Below, piece by piece: positions 38,631 to 47,195 of a DNA stretch of 64,000 bases. The DNA lies in NCBI RefSeq assembly GCF_025854275.1, contig NZ_CP107567.1:434001-498000 (forward strand), read 5' to 3'. A program made the translations under genes and the position numbers. How positions within the stretch are numbered: position 1 is the first letter of the stretch; each line of letters starts with the position of its first letter. The notes beneath the pieces were generated by a model. The model was not told the origin of the DNA. It saw nothing but the letters and a program-made list of their open reading frames with translations, and searched no databases. Source of the DNA: Streptomyces peucetius (GTDB taxonomy: Bacteria > Actinomycetota > Actinomycetes > Streptomycetales > Streptomycetaceae).

Positions 38631-38965
38631 CAGCAGCAGCCCTTCGTCCCGGCGTCGACGCAGGTGCGGTCGGCCTCGACGGCGACGACGGCGGTGCGGA
38701 GGTCGTCGAGGGCGTGTCCGAGGCGGGGGTCGCTGAGTTCGTAGCGGGTGCGGCGCCCGTCGGGGACTGCGACGACCAGGCCGCAGTCGCGAAGGCAGGC
38801 CAGGTGGTTCGACAGCCGGGTCCGTGAGACGCCGATCTGCTCGGCGAGGTCGGACGGGTAGGCAGGAGCGTCCCGCAGGGCCAGCAGCAGCCGGCAGCGG
38901 ATCGGGTCGGCGAGGGCCCGGCCGAAGCGCGCGAGCACCTCGACCTCCGGGGCGATGGTCAGCAC
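38630..38965 (-). CDS. CmtR-like ArsR-family metal sensor
   Basis: Winged-helix repressor of 111 residues. Counting from the GTG, Cys57, Cys61 (NHLACLRDCGLV) and Cys102 fall at exactly the positions that bind Cd(II)/Pb(II) in mycobacterial CmtR. DNA-recognition region SDLAEQIGVSRTRLSNHL. A further Cys pair ends the protein (KGCC). It heads the operon with the CDF exporter; a perfect palindrome 20 bases upstream of the start is the likely autoregulatory site. Confidence 0.9.
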   Translation of the reverse strand: MLTIAPEVEVLARFGRALADPIRCRLLLALRDAPAYPSDLAEQIGVSRTRLSNHLACLRDCGLVVAVPDGRRTRYELSDPRLGHALDDLRTAVVAVEADRTCVDAGTKGCC

Positions 38966-38985
38966 CTGGAAGACGGTACAAGAAA

Positions 38986-38999
38986 TCCTGAATTCAGGA
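38986..38999. promoter_or_regulatory. Operator of the CmtR-like sensor
   Basis: TCCTGAATTCAGGA is a perfect 14-base palindrome, AT-rich at the centre, 20 bases upstream of the sensor's GTG. Position and symmetry fit an ArsR-family operator overlapping the promoter. Confidence 0.7.
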
Positions 39000-39078
39000 A
39001 ACCATGGACTATTGCGGGTGGTCGGCGGCGGGGGCTCCGGTGCGGGTGCTGCCGGCCGGCCGTTCCCGCCGGAGTGCT

Positions 39079-39393
39079 TCAGGCCAGAACGTGGCGCAAC
39101 TCTTCGACGGCCGGCGCCCCGTCGGTGGTGCCGTCTGCATGGCGGTAGAGCCGGCAGGACGTGCTCGGCACGGCTCCCTCCTGCGCGAACGGGTCGATGC
39201 CGTCCAGCAGGAGGGTGGGCGAGCCTGTCATCCCCTGCCGGATGACCTCCTCCGTGTCATGCACCTCGACCCATTCCGCTGTCACCGCCCGGCCTTCGAG
39301 AGCCGCGGCGAACCGCTCGCGGAGGAGCAGGGCGTTCGGGCAGTCGGGCACGGCCAGTACCGCGATGCGTCCCCTCGTCTCCTGCCGGTTCAT
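39079..39393 (-). CDS. Small thioredoxin-fold protein
   Basis: A 104-residue protein with a thioredoxin-like beginning (IAVLAVPDCPNALLLRERF) and the cis-Pro region TGSPTLLLDGIDPF. The usual CxxC is reduced to a single Cys (DCPN), so a dithiol oxidoreductase role is unlikely; a second Cys is in STSCRLYRH. Similar small proteins stand near metal-resistance genes in actinomycetes. It lies 86 bases upstream of the CmtR operator but on the same strand as the metal genes. Function unknown. Confidence 0.75.
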   Translation of the reverse strand: MNRQETRGRIAVLAVPDCPNALLLRERFAAALEGRAVTAEWVEVHDTEEVIRQGMTGSPTLLLDGIDPFAQEGAVPSTSCRLYRHADGTTDGAPAVEELRHVLA

Positions 39394-39540
39394 GCGGACC
39401 TCTTCCGGCCTCCGGTTCTCCGTGCTGTGTCCTCACGGTGGACCTTCCAGTACGGGGGAAGACCGGCCGACCTCTCCTCGAGGACATCGCCCGTCCGGTT
39501 CGACGGACGCCGCACGTCCGACGCGCCGACCGCGATCACG

Positions 39541-39633
39541 TCAGCGGCGACGCAGTACGAGCCAGGCCAGGACGCCGACCAGGGCCAGGTACTCCAACCA
39601 GGCGAACAGGACGGCCAGTCCTTCCGTGGTCAC
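39541..39633 (-). CDS. 30-residue membrane peptide
   Basis: A GTG overlapping the stop of the PRC-barrel gene (GTGA) opens a 30-codon frame that reads as one hydrophobic helix (VLFAWLEYLALVGVLAWLVL) ending in RRR. Charge placement suggests the C-terminus stays in the cytoplasm. It completes a run of five overlapping genes with the NRAMP transporter. No separate ribosome site is visible, so expression would depend on coupling. Confidence 0.55.
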   Translation of the reverse strand: MTTEGLAVLFAWLEYLALVGVLAWLVLRRR

Positions 39634-39941
39634 GAGCCGTCCCGCTCCGCGTCGGGGCGAACCACGAGGCGCCGCTGCCCGAAGGAGACGATCTGTCCCC
39701 AGGGGATCGGCCGGTTCCTGCGCCCGAGCCGGCGCGCCAGCACGGCCAGCAGCCGAGGCCCCTGGACAGCTTCGTCGGCGTAACCCAGCCGGTACGACAA
39801 GGCCATCGGGCCGACGACGACCGCATCGATACGCCAGGCCGCGTCTCGCCCGAAGCGGGCGAGACGGATGTCGTGCACCCGGCCGAGTCGGCGGCCGTCG
39901 GTGTCGACCGCTTCCGCGCCGAGCAGATCAGTCGCTTTCAC
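39630..39941 (-). CDS. PRC-barrel-like protein
   Basis: A 103-residue protein with a PRC-barrel pattern: KATDLLGAEAVDTDGRRLGRVHDIRL then WRIDAVVVGP, ending in IPWGQIVSFGQRRLVVRP. PRC barrels typically bind partners at membranes or ribosomes. GTG start with GGAGGG upstream, lying 14 bases inside the end of the previous gene. Paralogue-like neighbour of the next PRC protein. Confidence 0.75.
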   Translation of the reverse strand: MKATDLLGAEAVDTDGRRLGRVHDIRLARFGRDAAWRIDAVVVGPMALSYRLGYADEAVQGPRLLAVLARRLGRRNRPIPWGQIVSFGQRRLVVRPDAERDGS

Positions 39942-40314
39942 GCATCCCTCCCGGAATCCGTTCGATCAGCCTGTGGCGCAGCCACCGCTCCACGGCCGTC
40001 AACGAGGGGAAGGCGTCGGCGGGGGACGCCAGCCGCACCACGGTTCCGATCTCGTCGATCGCAGCCACCGGGATCTCGATGGGGCCCTGGCGTCCGGAGA
40101 GCCGTTCGGCCAGGCGCATCCACCACCACCCCGTCCTGCCTCCGAGGCGGGCCGCGAAGGCTCGTTGGCCGATGAGCACCGCTGCGAGGACGGGCGGCTC
40201 GTGCTCGTCCCCCTCGGTGAAGAGAAGATCGTCGACCTTCCCCAGCGAGACGCCCTTGCTGTCGACGACCTGGCGGTCGAGGAGTTGCAGGCCGGCATCC
40301 AGGTATTCGGTCAT
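39928..40314 (-). CDS. PRC-barrel-like protein, coupled to NRAMP transporter
   Basis: 128 residues. LDAGLQLLDRQVVDSKGVSLGKVDDLLF is a PRC-barrel start, PVLAAVLIGQRAF a further strand, and IEIPVAAIDEIGTVVRL matches the end of the barrel. The C-terminal part (ERWLRHRLIERIPGG) is amphipathic. ATGA overlap with the transporter gene argues that the two products work together, perhaps as a cytoplasmic regulator of the transporter; this is inference. Confidence 0.75.
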   Translation of the reverse strand: MTEYLDAGLQLLDRQVVDSKGVSLGKVDDLLFTEGDEHEPPVLAAVLIGQRAFAARLGGRTGWWWMRLAERLSGRQGPIEIPVAAIDEIGTVVRLASPADAFPSLTAVERWLRHRLIERIPGGMRESD

Positions 40315-41540
40315 AGTCCTGCCTTGGTAGCGATCAGCAAGGGCAGCGCAGCCACCGCTCCGGCCAGCACGATGACGAGGTAGACGACGCCGACCGCGTT
40401 GGCCAGGCGTCCGTTGACCCGGTCGCCCACGTACCGGCGGTCGTTGGCGATCACCAGGATCGGCAGATAGGTCACCGGCAGGACGGCAGCGCCCAGGTAG
40501 ACGGCGTAGATCGTGATCGTGACCGGGTTGACCGTGGTCAGCGCCACTGCCACCGCGGCGAGCAGGGTGACCAGCAGCAGGGTGTGGAAGCGGCCGGCGT
40601 CGGCCGGACGGGCGGTCTTGCCCCAGGTCCAGCCGAAGTGGTGGGCGACGGTGTAGCCGGACGACAGCAGTGTTTCGATGGTCGAGCCGAAGACCGCGGC
40701 CACGATGCCGAGGAGAGCCAGCGCGAATCCGACCTTCCCCAACGCCAGGACGACGGGCAGGACGGTCTGGCTGAGGTTCTCCACCTGGATGCCGGCGGGC
40801 TGCAGTACCTGGTGGGCGACGACCTGGATGCCGATGGCGAGGATGCCGCCGATCGGATATCCGACCCAGCAGTTCATCCGCACCTCCGTGAGGTTGCGGG
40901 CCCGCCAGCGGTGCTCGACGGCCGCGGAGGAGAAGAAGAACACCTCGTACGGCGTCATCTGCGCGCCCAGCATCACCAGCGCGTAGAAGAAGTACGTGGG
41001 CAGTCCCTCACCGAACGGCAGGCTCGGACGGGTGACGTCGTGCAGCATCTGTCCCCAGTCGGGGCCCAACTGCCAGACGGCCACGACGAACACGAACAGC
41101 GCCATGCCGGCGAGCCCGTAGACGCGCTCCATCATCTCGAAGGGCACCCGCCAGATCACCAGCCACGCCAGGAACGCCACCGGCGGCACCCACAGCAGGT
41201 AGTGCACGTCCGTGAGCAGTTCGATCGCCAGCGCGATACCGCACAACTCCGCGACCAGGGCAATCGCGTTGACGAGATAGGAGACCACCACGGCGGCCAG
41301 CCCCACCCGGGCGCCCATGCGCTCGCGGATCAGGTCGAAGACGGTCCTGCCCGTCACCACGGCGACCCGGCCGGCCATCTCCGAGTACAGGGCCACACCG
41401 ATCACCGCGACGACGGTGACCCACACCAGAGCAAGCCCGAACCGGGCCCCGATCAGGGCGTCGGTGATGAGATCACCGATGTCGATGAACCCGCCGATCG
41501 CGGTGAAGACACCGAGCGCCAGGCTGAGAATCTTCTTCAC
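40311..41540 (-). CDS. Divergent NRAMP-family divalent metal transporter
   Basis: 409 residues, about eleven hydrophobic segments. TM1 has Asp20-Ile-Gly-Asp23 where canonical NRAMPs have DPGN, and TM6 has Thr196-Pro-Tyr198-Glu199 where they have MPH-N. The Met that gives NRAMPs their preference for Mn/Fe-type metals is therefore absent, as also in NRAMP-related Mg2+ transporters. GTG start overlapping the lipoprotein gene (GTGA); stop overlapping the PRC gene. Substrate probably a hard divalent cation such as Mg2+, but untested. Confidence 0.9.
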   Translation of the reverse strand: MKKILSLALGVFTAIGGFIDIGDLITDALIGARFGLALVWVTVVAVIGVALYSEMAGRVAVVTGRTVFDLIRERMGARVGLAAVVVSYLVNAIALVAELCGIALAIELLTDVHYLLWVPPVAFLAWLVIWRVPFEMMERVYGLAGMALFVFVVAVWQLGPDWGQMLHDVTRPSLPFGEGLPTYFFYALVMLGAQMTPYEVFFFSSAAVEHRWRARNLTEVRMNCWVGYPIGGILAIGIQVVAHQVLQPAGIQVENLSQTVLPVVLALGKVGFALALLGIVAAVFGSTIETLLSSGYTVAHHFGWTWGKTARPADAGRFHTLLLVTLLAAVAVALTTVNPVTITIYAVYLGAAVLPVTYLPILVIANDRRYVGDRVNGRLANAVGVVYLVIVLAGAVAALPLLIATKAGL

Positions 41541-42016
41541 GTGGGCCGCAGCCCTTCCAGCCGCTTCAGCCGAGCGGCAAGACGGGGCAACGGCTCGGCA
41601 AGACGCGCCAGTTCCTCGAAGCGCCCTTCACGGGCGACGATCCGCAGTCCGGCCAGCGCGGTCCGGCAGTCCTCCAGCAGAGAGACGACCCGGCTTCGTA
41701 ACGCCGTGCTGCGCGTGGTGGGCGGCTGCACCGACCCGATGTGCGTCGCGATGGAGGTCAAGGCCGTCTCCGCGTCCGACAGAGCCCTGGCCGTGTACGG
41801 TCCGGGAGCCTTGCCGTCCTCGGCCGCCTCGACGACCAGGCGGGCGGTCTGCACCGCCGAGCCCGCCGACTCCGCCGTATTGGCGACCTTCTCCTCGTAG
41901 TCCGTCTGCGACCACGAAGCGCCCACACACGCGCTCAGCGCCACCAGCAGAACCAGGACGACGCAGGCCGGCCGCACTGCGCGCCGGACGTGCGACCGGC
42001 CGGCCCGCACCGTCAT
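41537..42016 (-). CDS. Putative lipoprotein
   Basis: 159 residues with a hydrophobic N-terminal segment ending in the lipobox LVALSAC (Cys30). The mature part is mostly helical (repeats of Ala/Glu/Arg/Leu), with no recognised domain. It heads the five-gene coupled unit with the NRAMP transporter and PRC proteins. A longer in-frame start exists, but only the ATG at 42016 places the signal at the N-terminus. The 190 bases upstream to the broken phosphatase gene hold nothing recognisable. Confidence 0.75.
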   Translation of the reverse strand: MTVRAGRSHVRRAVRPACVVLVLLVALSACVGASWSQTDYEEKVANTAESAGSAVQTARLVVEAAEDGKAPGPYTARALSDAETALTSIATHIGSVQPPTTRSTALRSRVVSLLEDCRTALAGLRIVAREGRFEELARLAEPLPRLAARLKRLEGLRPT

Positions 42017-42206
42017 CGGGCCGGCACCGTCATGTCGTGCCGGGGGTCGCGCATGTCCTGGAGTCCCATACGCCGCAGACCGTAGCCGTCGGCACCGCTC
42101 CACGGGGTCCGCCTCGCCGACGCGCGGCCGGAGCTCACCCAACAACCGGACAGGCGGCTCGACCGTCGGCGGGACGCGTCGTCTCGCGTACCCGGCGGGA
42201 GGCCGC

Positions 42207-43687
42207 TCACGGTGTTCGCGGCAGTACCCGTTCCGTCCAGATGACCTTGCCGTACGGGGTGTAGCGGGTCCCCCAGCGCTCGGTGAGCTGGGCGACGAGG
42301 AACAGGCCGCGTCCGCCCTCGTCCTCGCTGCGGGCACGGCGCAGCCGGGGCGACGTGCTGCTGCCGTCGGAGATCTCGCAGATCAACGCGCGGTCGCGCA
42401 GGAGGCGCAGTTGCACCGGTCCGGTGGCGTACCGGATGGCGTTGGTGACCAGTTCGCTGACGACGAGTTCGGTGGTGAAGGCCAGGTCCTCCAGGCCCCA
42501 GGCCGCCAGCTGCTCGGTGACCGCCGCCCGGTAGCGCGAGACGACCGCCGGGTCGCTGGGCACGTCCCACTGCGCGACCTGATCGGGTCCCAGCACGCGT
42601 GTGCGGGCGACGAGCAGGGCCACGTCGTCGATCGGGCGGGCGGCAGCGTGTCGAGGACCGCCTCGCAGGTGCCTCCGGGTCCGGGCCGGCGCGCTCCAGG
42701 ACGGTGCGCAGCTGCTCCATGCCGCTGTCGATGTCCCGTACCCGGTCCTCGAGCAGACCATCGGTGTACAACACGAGCCGGCTGCCCTCGGCCAGCTCCA
42801 GCTCGAAGGTCTCGAAGGGCACGCCGCCGAGTCCCAGCGGCAGCCCGGGGGGCAGGTCGACGAACTCCACCGTGCCGTCGGGAGCGACGATCGCGGGGCT
42901 GGGGTGCCCTGCGCGGGTGAGGGTGCAGCGCCGCGACACCGGGTCGTAGACGGCGTAGAGACACGTGGCTCCGACAATGCCGGACTCGGGGTGTTCTCCG
43001 CCGCCCAGCCCTCGCCCCGGTCGAGCCGGCCGACCAGGTCGTCGAGGCGGGTGAGGAGGTCCTCGGGCGGCAGGTCGAGGGAGCAGAAGTTGTGCACGGC
43101 GGTGCGCAGTCGGCCCATGGTGGCGGCGGCGTGCAGTCCGTGGCCGACGACGTCGCCGACGACCAGCGCCACGCGAGCGCCGGACAGCGGGATGACGTCG
43201 AACCGGTCGCCGCCCACCCCGGCCTGGGCGGGCAGGTAGCGGTAGGCGACCTCGACGGCGCTCTGTTCGGGGCTGCCCCGGGGCAGCAGGCTGCGCTGCA
43301 GCGCCAGGGCGGTGTTGTGCTCACGGGTGTAACGGCGGGCGACTGCACGTCGTCGAGCCTCTCGCGCAGCAGCCGGTCGCCGCCGATCCGCTGCACCATG
43401 CGGCCCTGCGCGTCGCAGAGCGCGATGGTCATGCCCACATCGGAGAGGGAGGTGGTCAGCTGCTGAAGGACAAGGGCTGCCGCCCGCAGAAAACGATCGT
43501 CCAGGGCCAGATCAGGGGTGTACGGAATCAGCAGATGGTGCGGTTGGAGCCCGATGGACTGGCACCGCCTCCAGGAATCGAGCACTGATCCGCGCACATC
43601 CGCGTCGACTCGGGCGCCGGCCAGAAATCGTTCATGAGCATCGACGAGCCCACCGATGCTGTCCCAGGCGACAGACAACGGGATCAC
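42207..43687 (-). pseudogene. Frameshifted SpoIIE phosphatase - HATPase sensor protein
   Basis: Pieces of one protein appear in three frames: a sensor region (SVLDSWRRCQSIGLQPHHLL, VGMTIALCDAQGRMVQRIGG), a SpoIIE phosphatase core (GGDRFDVIPLSGARVALVV, then in another frame LTRAGHPSPAIVAPDGTVEF and LVLYTDGLLEDRV) and an anti-sigma-type kinase domain (LVVSELVTNAIRYA, GGRGLFLVAQLTERWG). Frame changes are needed near 43340, 42989, 42685 and 42640. The intact form would be about 490 residues with GTG start at 43687. Either a decayed gene or several sequencing indels; the clustering of other remnants nearby favours decay. Confidence 0.8.
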
Positions 43688-43862
43688 ATCCCTCACCTGG
43701 AGGCGGCCCCGTGACGCGCCGCGGCTCGGCTCAACCTCCGGCAGAGGCCTCCAAGCGACTGTCCAAGTCTTATGTGAGCTGTTCACAACGCAGGTCAGGG
43801 GTTCCGGCGGAGGTTTTGTACGCCCTCGACGAAGTCGGCCGCGATGCGACGCCCGCTCCACC

Positions 43863-43895
43863 CGGGAGCTGTCCGGGCTTCCCGGACAGCTCCCG
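43863..43895. terminator. Hairpin downstream of the pectate lyase gene
   Basis: CGGGAGCTGTCCGGG pairs perfectly with its complement around a CTT loop (15 base pairs), about 50 bases past the lyase stop on the minus strand. The remainder of the 43688-43943 gap shows no gene. Confidence 0.8.
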
Positions 43896-43943
43896 GAAGT
43901 CGGCGCGGCTACCCAGTGGCCCCGAGCAGCCGGCCGAGGTGGA

Positions 43944-45611
43944 CTACGGCAGGACCTGGTTGCCGCCGAAGGTCACGACCAGGTGGCCGTCCGCGGCGAA
44001 GCGCCAGTCCAGGGAGCCGGAGTAGGACGAGCACCGGGAGCCGTTGGAGCCCGACCAGAACTGGTTGGAGCCGTCGGCGTTACCGATGATCCGGTCGTTG
44101 GACCCGCTGTCGCAGGAGGTGTTGTCCCGGAACACGGACGAGCCGCCGTCGAAGTTGAAGTTGCGTTCCGTGTTGCCGACGGCGGCGTTGCCCGAGACCG
44201 TCATCGAGCCGGTGTTGCTGTTGTAGGTGAACCCGTGCTTGCCGTTGTCGTAGGCGATGTTGTTCCGCACCACATGGTCGACGCCGATGCCGTCACCGCC
44301 CAGCTTGTAGCCGTTGCGGTCACCGTTCCCCGCCTGCGAGCCGTCCGAGAGCGTGCCGTTCTCGTAGGCCAGGGAGTTCTCGATGGTCACCTTGCCGATC
44401 GGGCCGGTGTCGGTCTTGGTGTACAGGTCGTAGCCGTCGTCGATGTTGTTGTGGGAAACGGTGTAACGGAACGTGTTCCCCGGTCCGACCGTCAGCTTCG
44501 GCGCGAAGCCGTCGGCGTCCTCCCCGTCGGAGTCGGCGTTGTCGTGCGAGACGGCACTGAGGACGAGGTTGTTCGCCGGCCAGTCCGACTCGGGGGTGTC
44601 GGAGGCGATCCGCGACAGCTGCAGCCCGCTGTCCCGGTTGAACCGCGTCACCGTGCGCTCGATGATGTTGTTGCTGCCCCCGACGAAGATGCCGTTGTCA
44701 CCGGCGCGCTCGACCACGATGCCGTAGACGTGCCAGTAGTCCCCATTGACCCGCAGCCCGCGGTTGGAGGAGCTCTCGCTCTGGGCGGAGAAGTTCAGCA
44801 CCGGCGTCTCGCCCGGATAGGCCCGCAGCTCCGTGCGGTCACCCGAGGAGCCGTTGTTCCCCGGCTCGATGGTGACCGTCTGCGAGTGGTTGTACGTCCC
44901 GCCCCGCAGGTAGATCGTCCCGCCGGAGGAGACCCGGCCGATCGCAGAAGCCAGCGTCGTCGGGTCCGACTCGGTTCCCGACGCACCGTCACGGCCTCCC
45001 GGTGCCACATACAACGCGCCCTCGGCCGGCGGCCCGCCTCCGTCACCTTCCACAGGGATCAGGGCGAACTGCTGGTTGACGCCGTCGTGCGGGGTGTGTT
45101 GCGAGATGCGTGCGCCGTCGGCGGTGGACCACTCCCAGACGTCGAGGGCCTTGCCGCTGAAGCGGTTGATGAACCGGTAGTAGCCGTCCCCGAGGTCCTC
45201 CGGCCACCACTGCTGGTTCTCCCCGCCGACGTCGGTCCACTGCACGATCTGTGCGCCGTCGGCGGGGTCCCACTCGAAGACGTCGAGAACCTTGCCGGAG
45301 TGGCGGGCCTGGATGCGGTAGAACCCGTCACCGGCGTCCAGGAAGCGGAACTGCTGGTTGGGGACGTCGGAGCGGGACCACTGGATGAGGCCGGCCCCGT
45401 CCTCGGTGCCGTGGGCCTGGATGTCCAGGACCTTGCCCGAGTGGCGGGACTGGATGACGTACCAGGTGTCGGATGCCGGCTGGGCCTGACTGGGAGTCGC
45501 GCCGAACAGACCCATCAGTAGAGCGCAAACGCTTGCTAACGCCACGCCGATCCAGCTGTGCCGACGTCTCCGACCACGCTGTTCACGCGGAGGTGAGGAC
45601 TGTGATGACAT
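43944..45611 (-). CDS. Secreted ricin-lectin - pectate lyase (PL9-type)
   Basis: Exported 555-residue enzyme. After a Sec signal (to about residue 45, PSQAQ) comes a beta-trefoil lectin with repeated QSRHSGKVLD, QARHSGKVLDVFEWD and NRFSGKALDVWEWS blocks, then a parallel beta-helix. AVSHDNADSDGEDADGFAPK (Asp367-Gly-Phe within it) and NNIDDGYDLYTKTDTG match the Ca-binding and catalytic region of family PL9 pectate/exopolygalacturonate lyases. Cuts polygalacturonate by beta-elimination. GGGG precedes the ATG. A CebR-like box upstream suggests control by the cellobiose-sensing repressor. Confidence 0.92.
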   Translation of the reverse strand: MSSQSSPPREQRGRRRRHSWIGVALASVCALLMGLFGATPSQAQPASDTWYVIQSRHSGKVLDIQAHGTEDGAGLIQWSRSDVPNQQFRFLDAGDGFYRIQARHSGKVLDVFEWDPADGAQIVQWTDVGGENQQWWPEDLGDGYYRFINRFSGKALDVWEWSTADGARISQHTPHDGVNQQFALIPVEGDGGGPPAEGALYVAPGGRDGASGTESDPTTLASAIGRVSSGGTIYLRGGTYNHSQTVTIEPGNNGSSGDRTELRAYPGETPVLNFSAQSESSSNRGLRVNGDYWHVYGIVVERAGDNGIFVGGSNNIIERTVTRFNRDSGLQLSRIASDTPESDWPANNLVLSAVSHDNADSDGEDADGFAPKLTVGPGNTFRYTVSHNNIDDGYDLYTKTDTGPIGKVTIENSLAYENGTLSDGSQAGNGDRNGYKLGGDGIGVDHVVRNNIAYDNGKHGFTYNSNTGSMTVSGNAAVGNTERNFNFDGGSSVFRDNTSCDSGSNDRIIGNADGSNQFWSGSNGSRCSSYSGSLDWRFAADGHLVVTFGGNQVLP

Positions 45612-45659
45612 GGTTCCGACCCCTTTCGATAAGTGTACAGATAGGGATGTTTCGCATGA

Positions 45660-45673
45660 CGGGAGCGCTCCCA
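45660..45673. promoter_or_regulatory. CebR-type operator upstream of the pectate lyase
   Basis: CGGGAGCGCTCCCA matches the Streptomyces CebR consensus TGGGAGCGCTCCCA at 13 of 14 bases and contains a perfect 12-base palindrome. It is 49 bases upstream of the lyase ATG, in a comparatively AT-rich promoter stretch. Confidence 0.8.
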
Positions 45674-45775
45674 ATAGGCCGGGAACGTAGCAATCAGGTC
45701 ATGAACCCGTCAACAGAAAGAACAGAAAGCGCTATCTACATGTGCGAAAAACGCAGCGTTCCGGCGGGCACCGGA

Positions 45776-45819
45776 GTCCGCCCTCGGTGCTGACGGTGGC
45801 GTCAGCACCGAGGGCGGAC
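45776..45819. terminator. Very stable hairpin after the FAD oxidoreductase operon
   Basis: A perfect 20-base-pair stem (GTCCGCCCTCGGTGCTGACG with its complement) around a GTGG loop, 32 bases past the stop of the oxidoreductase on the minus strand. Confidence 0.88.
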
Positions 45820-45850
45820 GCCCGGCGCGACGGACAGGCGCCTGGCGCCT

Positions 45851-47134
45851 TCAGCTGTCCCCCAGGGCACGAACTCGTCGCGAGGCAAAGCGTCGCGGGC
45901 TGAAGGAGAGGCCCGTGCGGGCGATGCCGGAGGACTGGTGACTGCCTCTGACCTGTGCGGCGACGAGTTCGGCCGTCACGGGCGCCAGGGTCACTCCGAG
46001 CATGCAGTGTCCGCTCGCGACCAGCAGGTTGTTCCTGCCCGGCAGTGACCCGACGATCGGCAGTCCGTCCGGTGTCATCGGGCGCAGCCCCGTCCAGCCG
46101 TGGGGCCGGGCCGTCGACGGGAAGCGCGGCAGGTAGTCGTGGGCGGAGCGGACGATGCCTCGCAGACGACGAGGATCGATGGTTGCGTCGAAGCTGCCGA
46201 ACTCCATCGTGCCGGCGAAGCGCAGTCGGTCCGACAACGGCGTGACGGCCACCTTCGCCTCGCCGAGGTACACGGAGTGCCGCAGCGTCACCGAGCCGCT
46301 GGTGTCGTCGTACCCGTATCCCTTGCCGGGCTGGATGGGCAGAGGGAATCCGGCCAGCCGCGACAGCGAGCCCGTGTGCACGCCCGCCGCCAGGACGAAC
46401 AGGTCGCCGGAGACCTCCTCGCCCCCCGCCAGGACCGAGGTCACCACCGGGCCACGGCAACGTACGCCGGTGACCGGCCTGTCGTACAGGAACCGGACGC
46501 CGAGCTCCCGGCAGCGGGCTTCCAGGCCCTTGACCAGACTCGCCGGGTCGACGTGCCGTTCCTGCGGGCACTGCAGGCCCGCCTGCACATTCCTGCCGAG
46601 CGCGGGTTCGAAATCCCTCAGCTCGTCGCCGGAGAGGGGAGCGGCGGTGTGGCCGATCCGCTCCAGTGGCGCTGCTGCCTCCACGTAGCCCCGCATGGTC
46701 TCCCGGGTGCGGAAGACCATGAGCTGGCCGGTGCGGTGGTACTCGAATCGCACGCCGTCCTTCTCGTACTCGTCGAAGAGGGAGACGGTCCGTTCGTTGA
46801 GGGAGGCGAGGGCTTCCAGGCCTTGGTGGAAGTCCCGGGGATTGCAGTGGCGCAGCATGCTCAGCATGAAGCGCACGTGCTCGGGGCGCGGGGACGGCCG
46901 GACGTACAGCGGGCTGTCCTTGCGGGCCATCCACCGCAGCGCCTGCCCGATCATGCCGGGTGCGGGAACGGGAGCCGACATGATGGGAACGATCCAGCCG
47001 GCGTTGTGGATCGACGCTCCGTTCTCACCGCGCGTCGCGTCCACCACGGTGACGGCCAGTCCGTCGCGTGCGAGCCGGTAGGCGGTGGCCAGTCCGATCA
47101 CGCCGGCACCGACGATCACTGCACTGTCTGCCAT
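45851..47134 (-). CDS. FAD-dependent oxidoreductase (DadA-like)
   Basis: 427-residue flavoenzyme of the glycine/D-amino-acid oxidase family. N-terminal FAD fold AVIVGAGVIGLATAYRLARDG, then GASIHNAGWIVP, the glycine-rich HVDPASLVKGLEARC region, and the C-terminal TGLRPMTPDGLPIVGSLPGRNNLLVASGH. Likely oxidises a D-amino acid or imino acid. Forms one leftward operon with the OCD-family gene 61 bases upstream; the shared operator places both under the GntR protein. Hydroxyproline-type cis-4-hydroxy-D-proline dehydrogenases belong to this family and are one option. Confidence 0.9.
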   Translation of the reverse strand: MADSAVIVGAGVIGLATAYRLARDGLAVTVVDATRGENGASIHNAGWIVPIMSAPVPAPGMIGQALRWMARKDSPLYVRPSPRPEHVRFMLSMLRHCNPRDFHQGLEALASLNERTVSLFDEYEKDGVRFEYHRTGQLMVFRTRETMRGYVEAAAPLERIGHTAAPLSGDELRDFEPALGRNVQAGLQCPQERHVDPASLVKGLEARCRELGVRFLYDRPVTGVRCRGPVVTSVLAGGEEVSGDLFVLAAGVHTGSLSRLAGFPLPIQPGKGYGYDDTSGSVTLRHSVYLGEAKVAVTPLSDRLRFAGTMEFGSFDATIDPRRLRGIVRSAHDYLPRFPSTARPHGWTGLRPMTPDGLPIVGSLPGRNNLLVASGHCMLGVTLAPVTAELVAAQVRGSHQSSGIARTGLSFSPRRFASRRVRALGDS

Positions 47135-47195
47135 CGTTCTTGGGCCTTCCTCTTGTTCGGACCGGATTGCGTTGTCCGGACCGGGTTGCGCCGGG

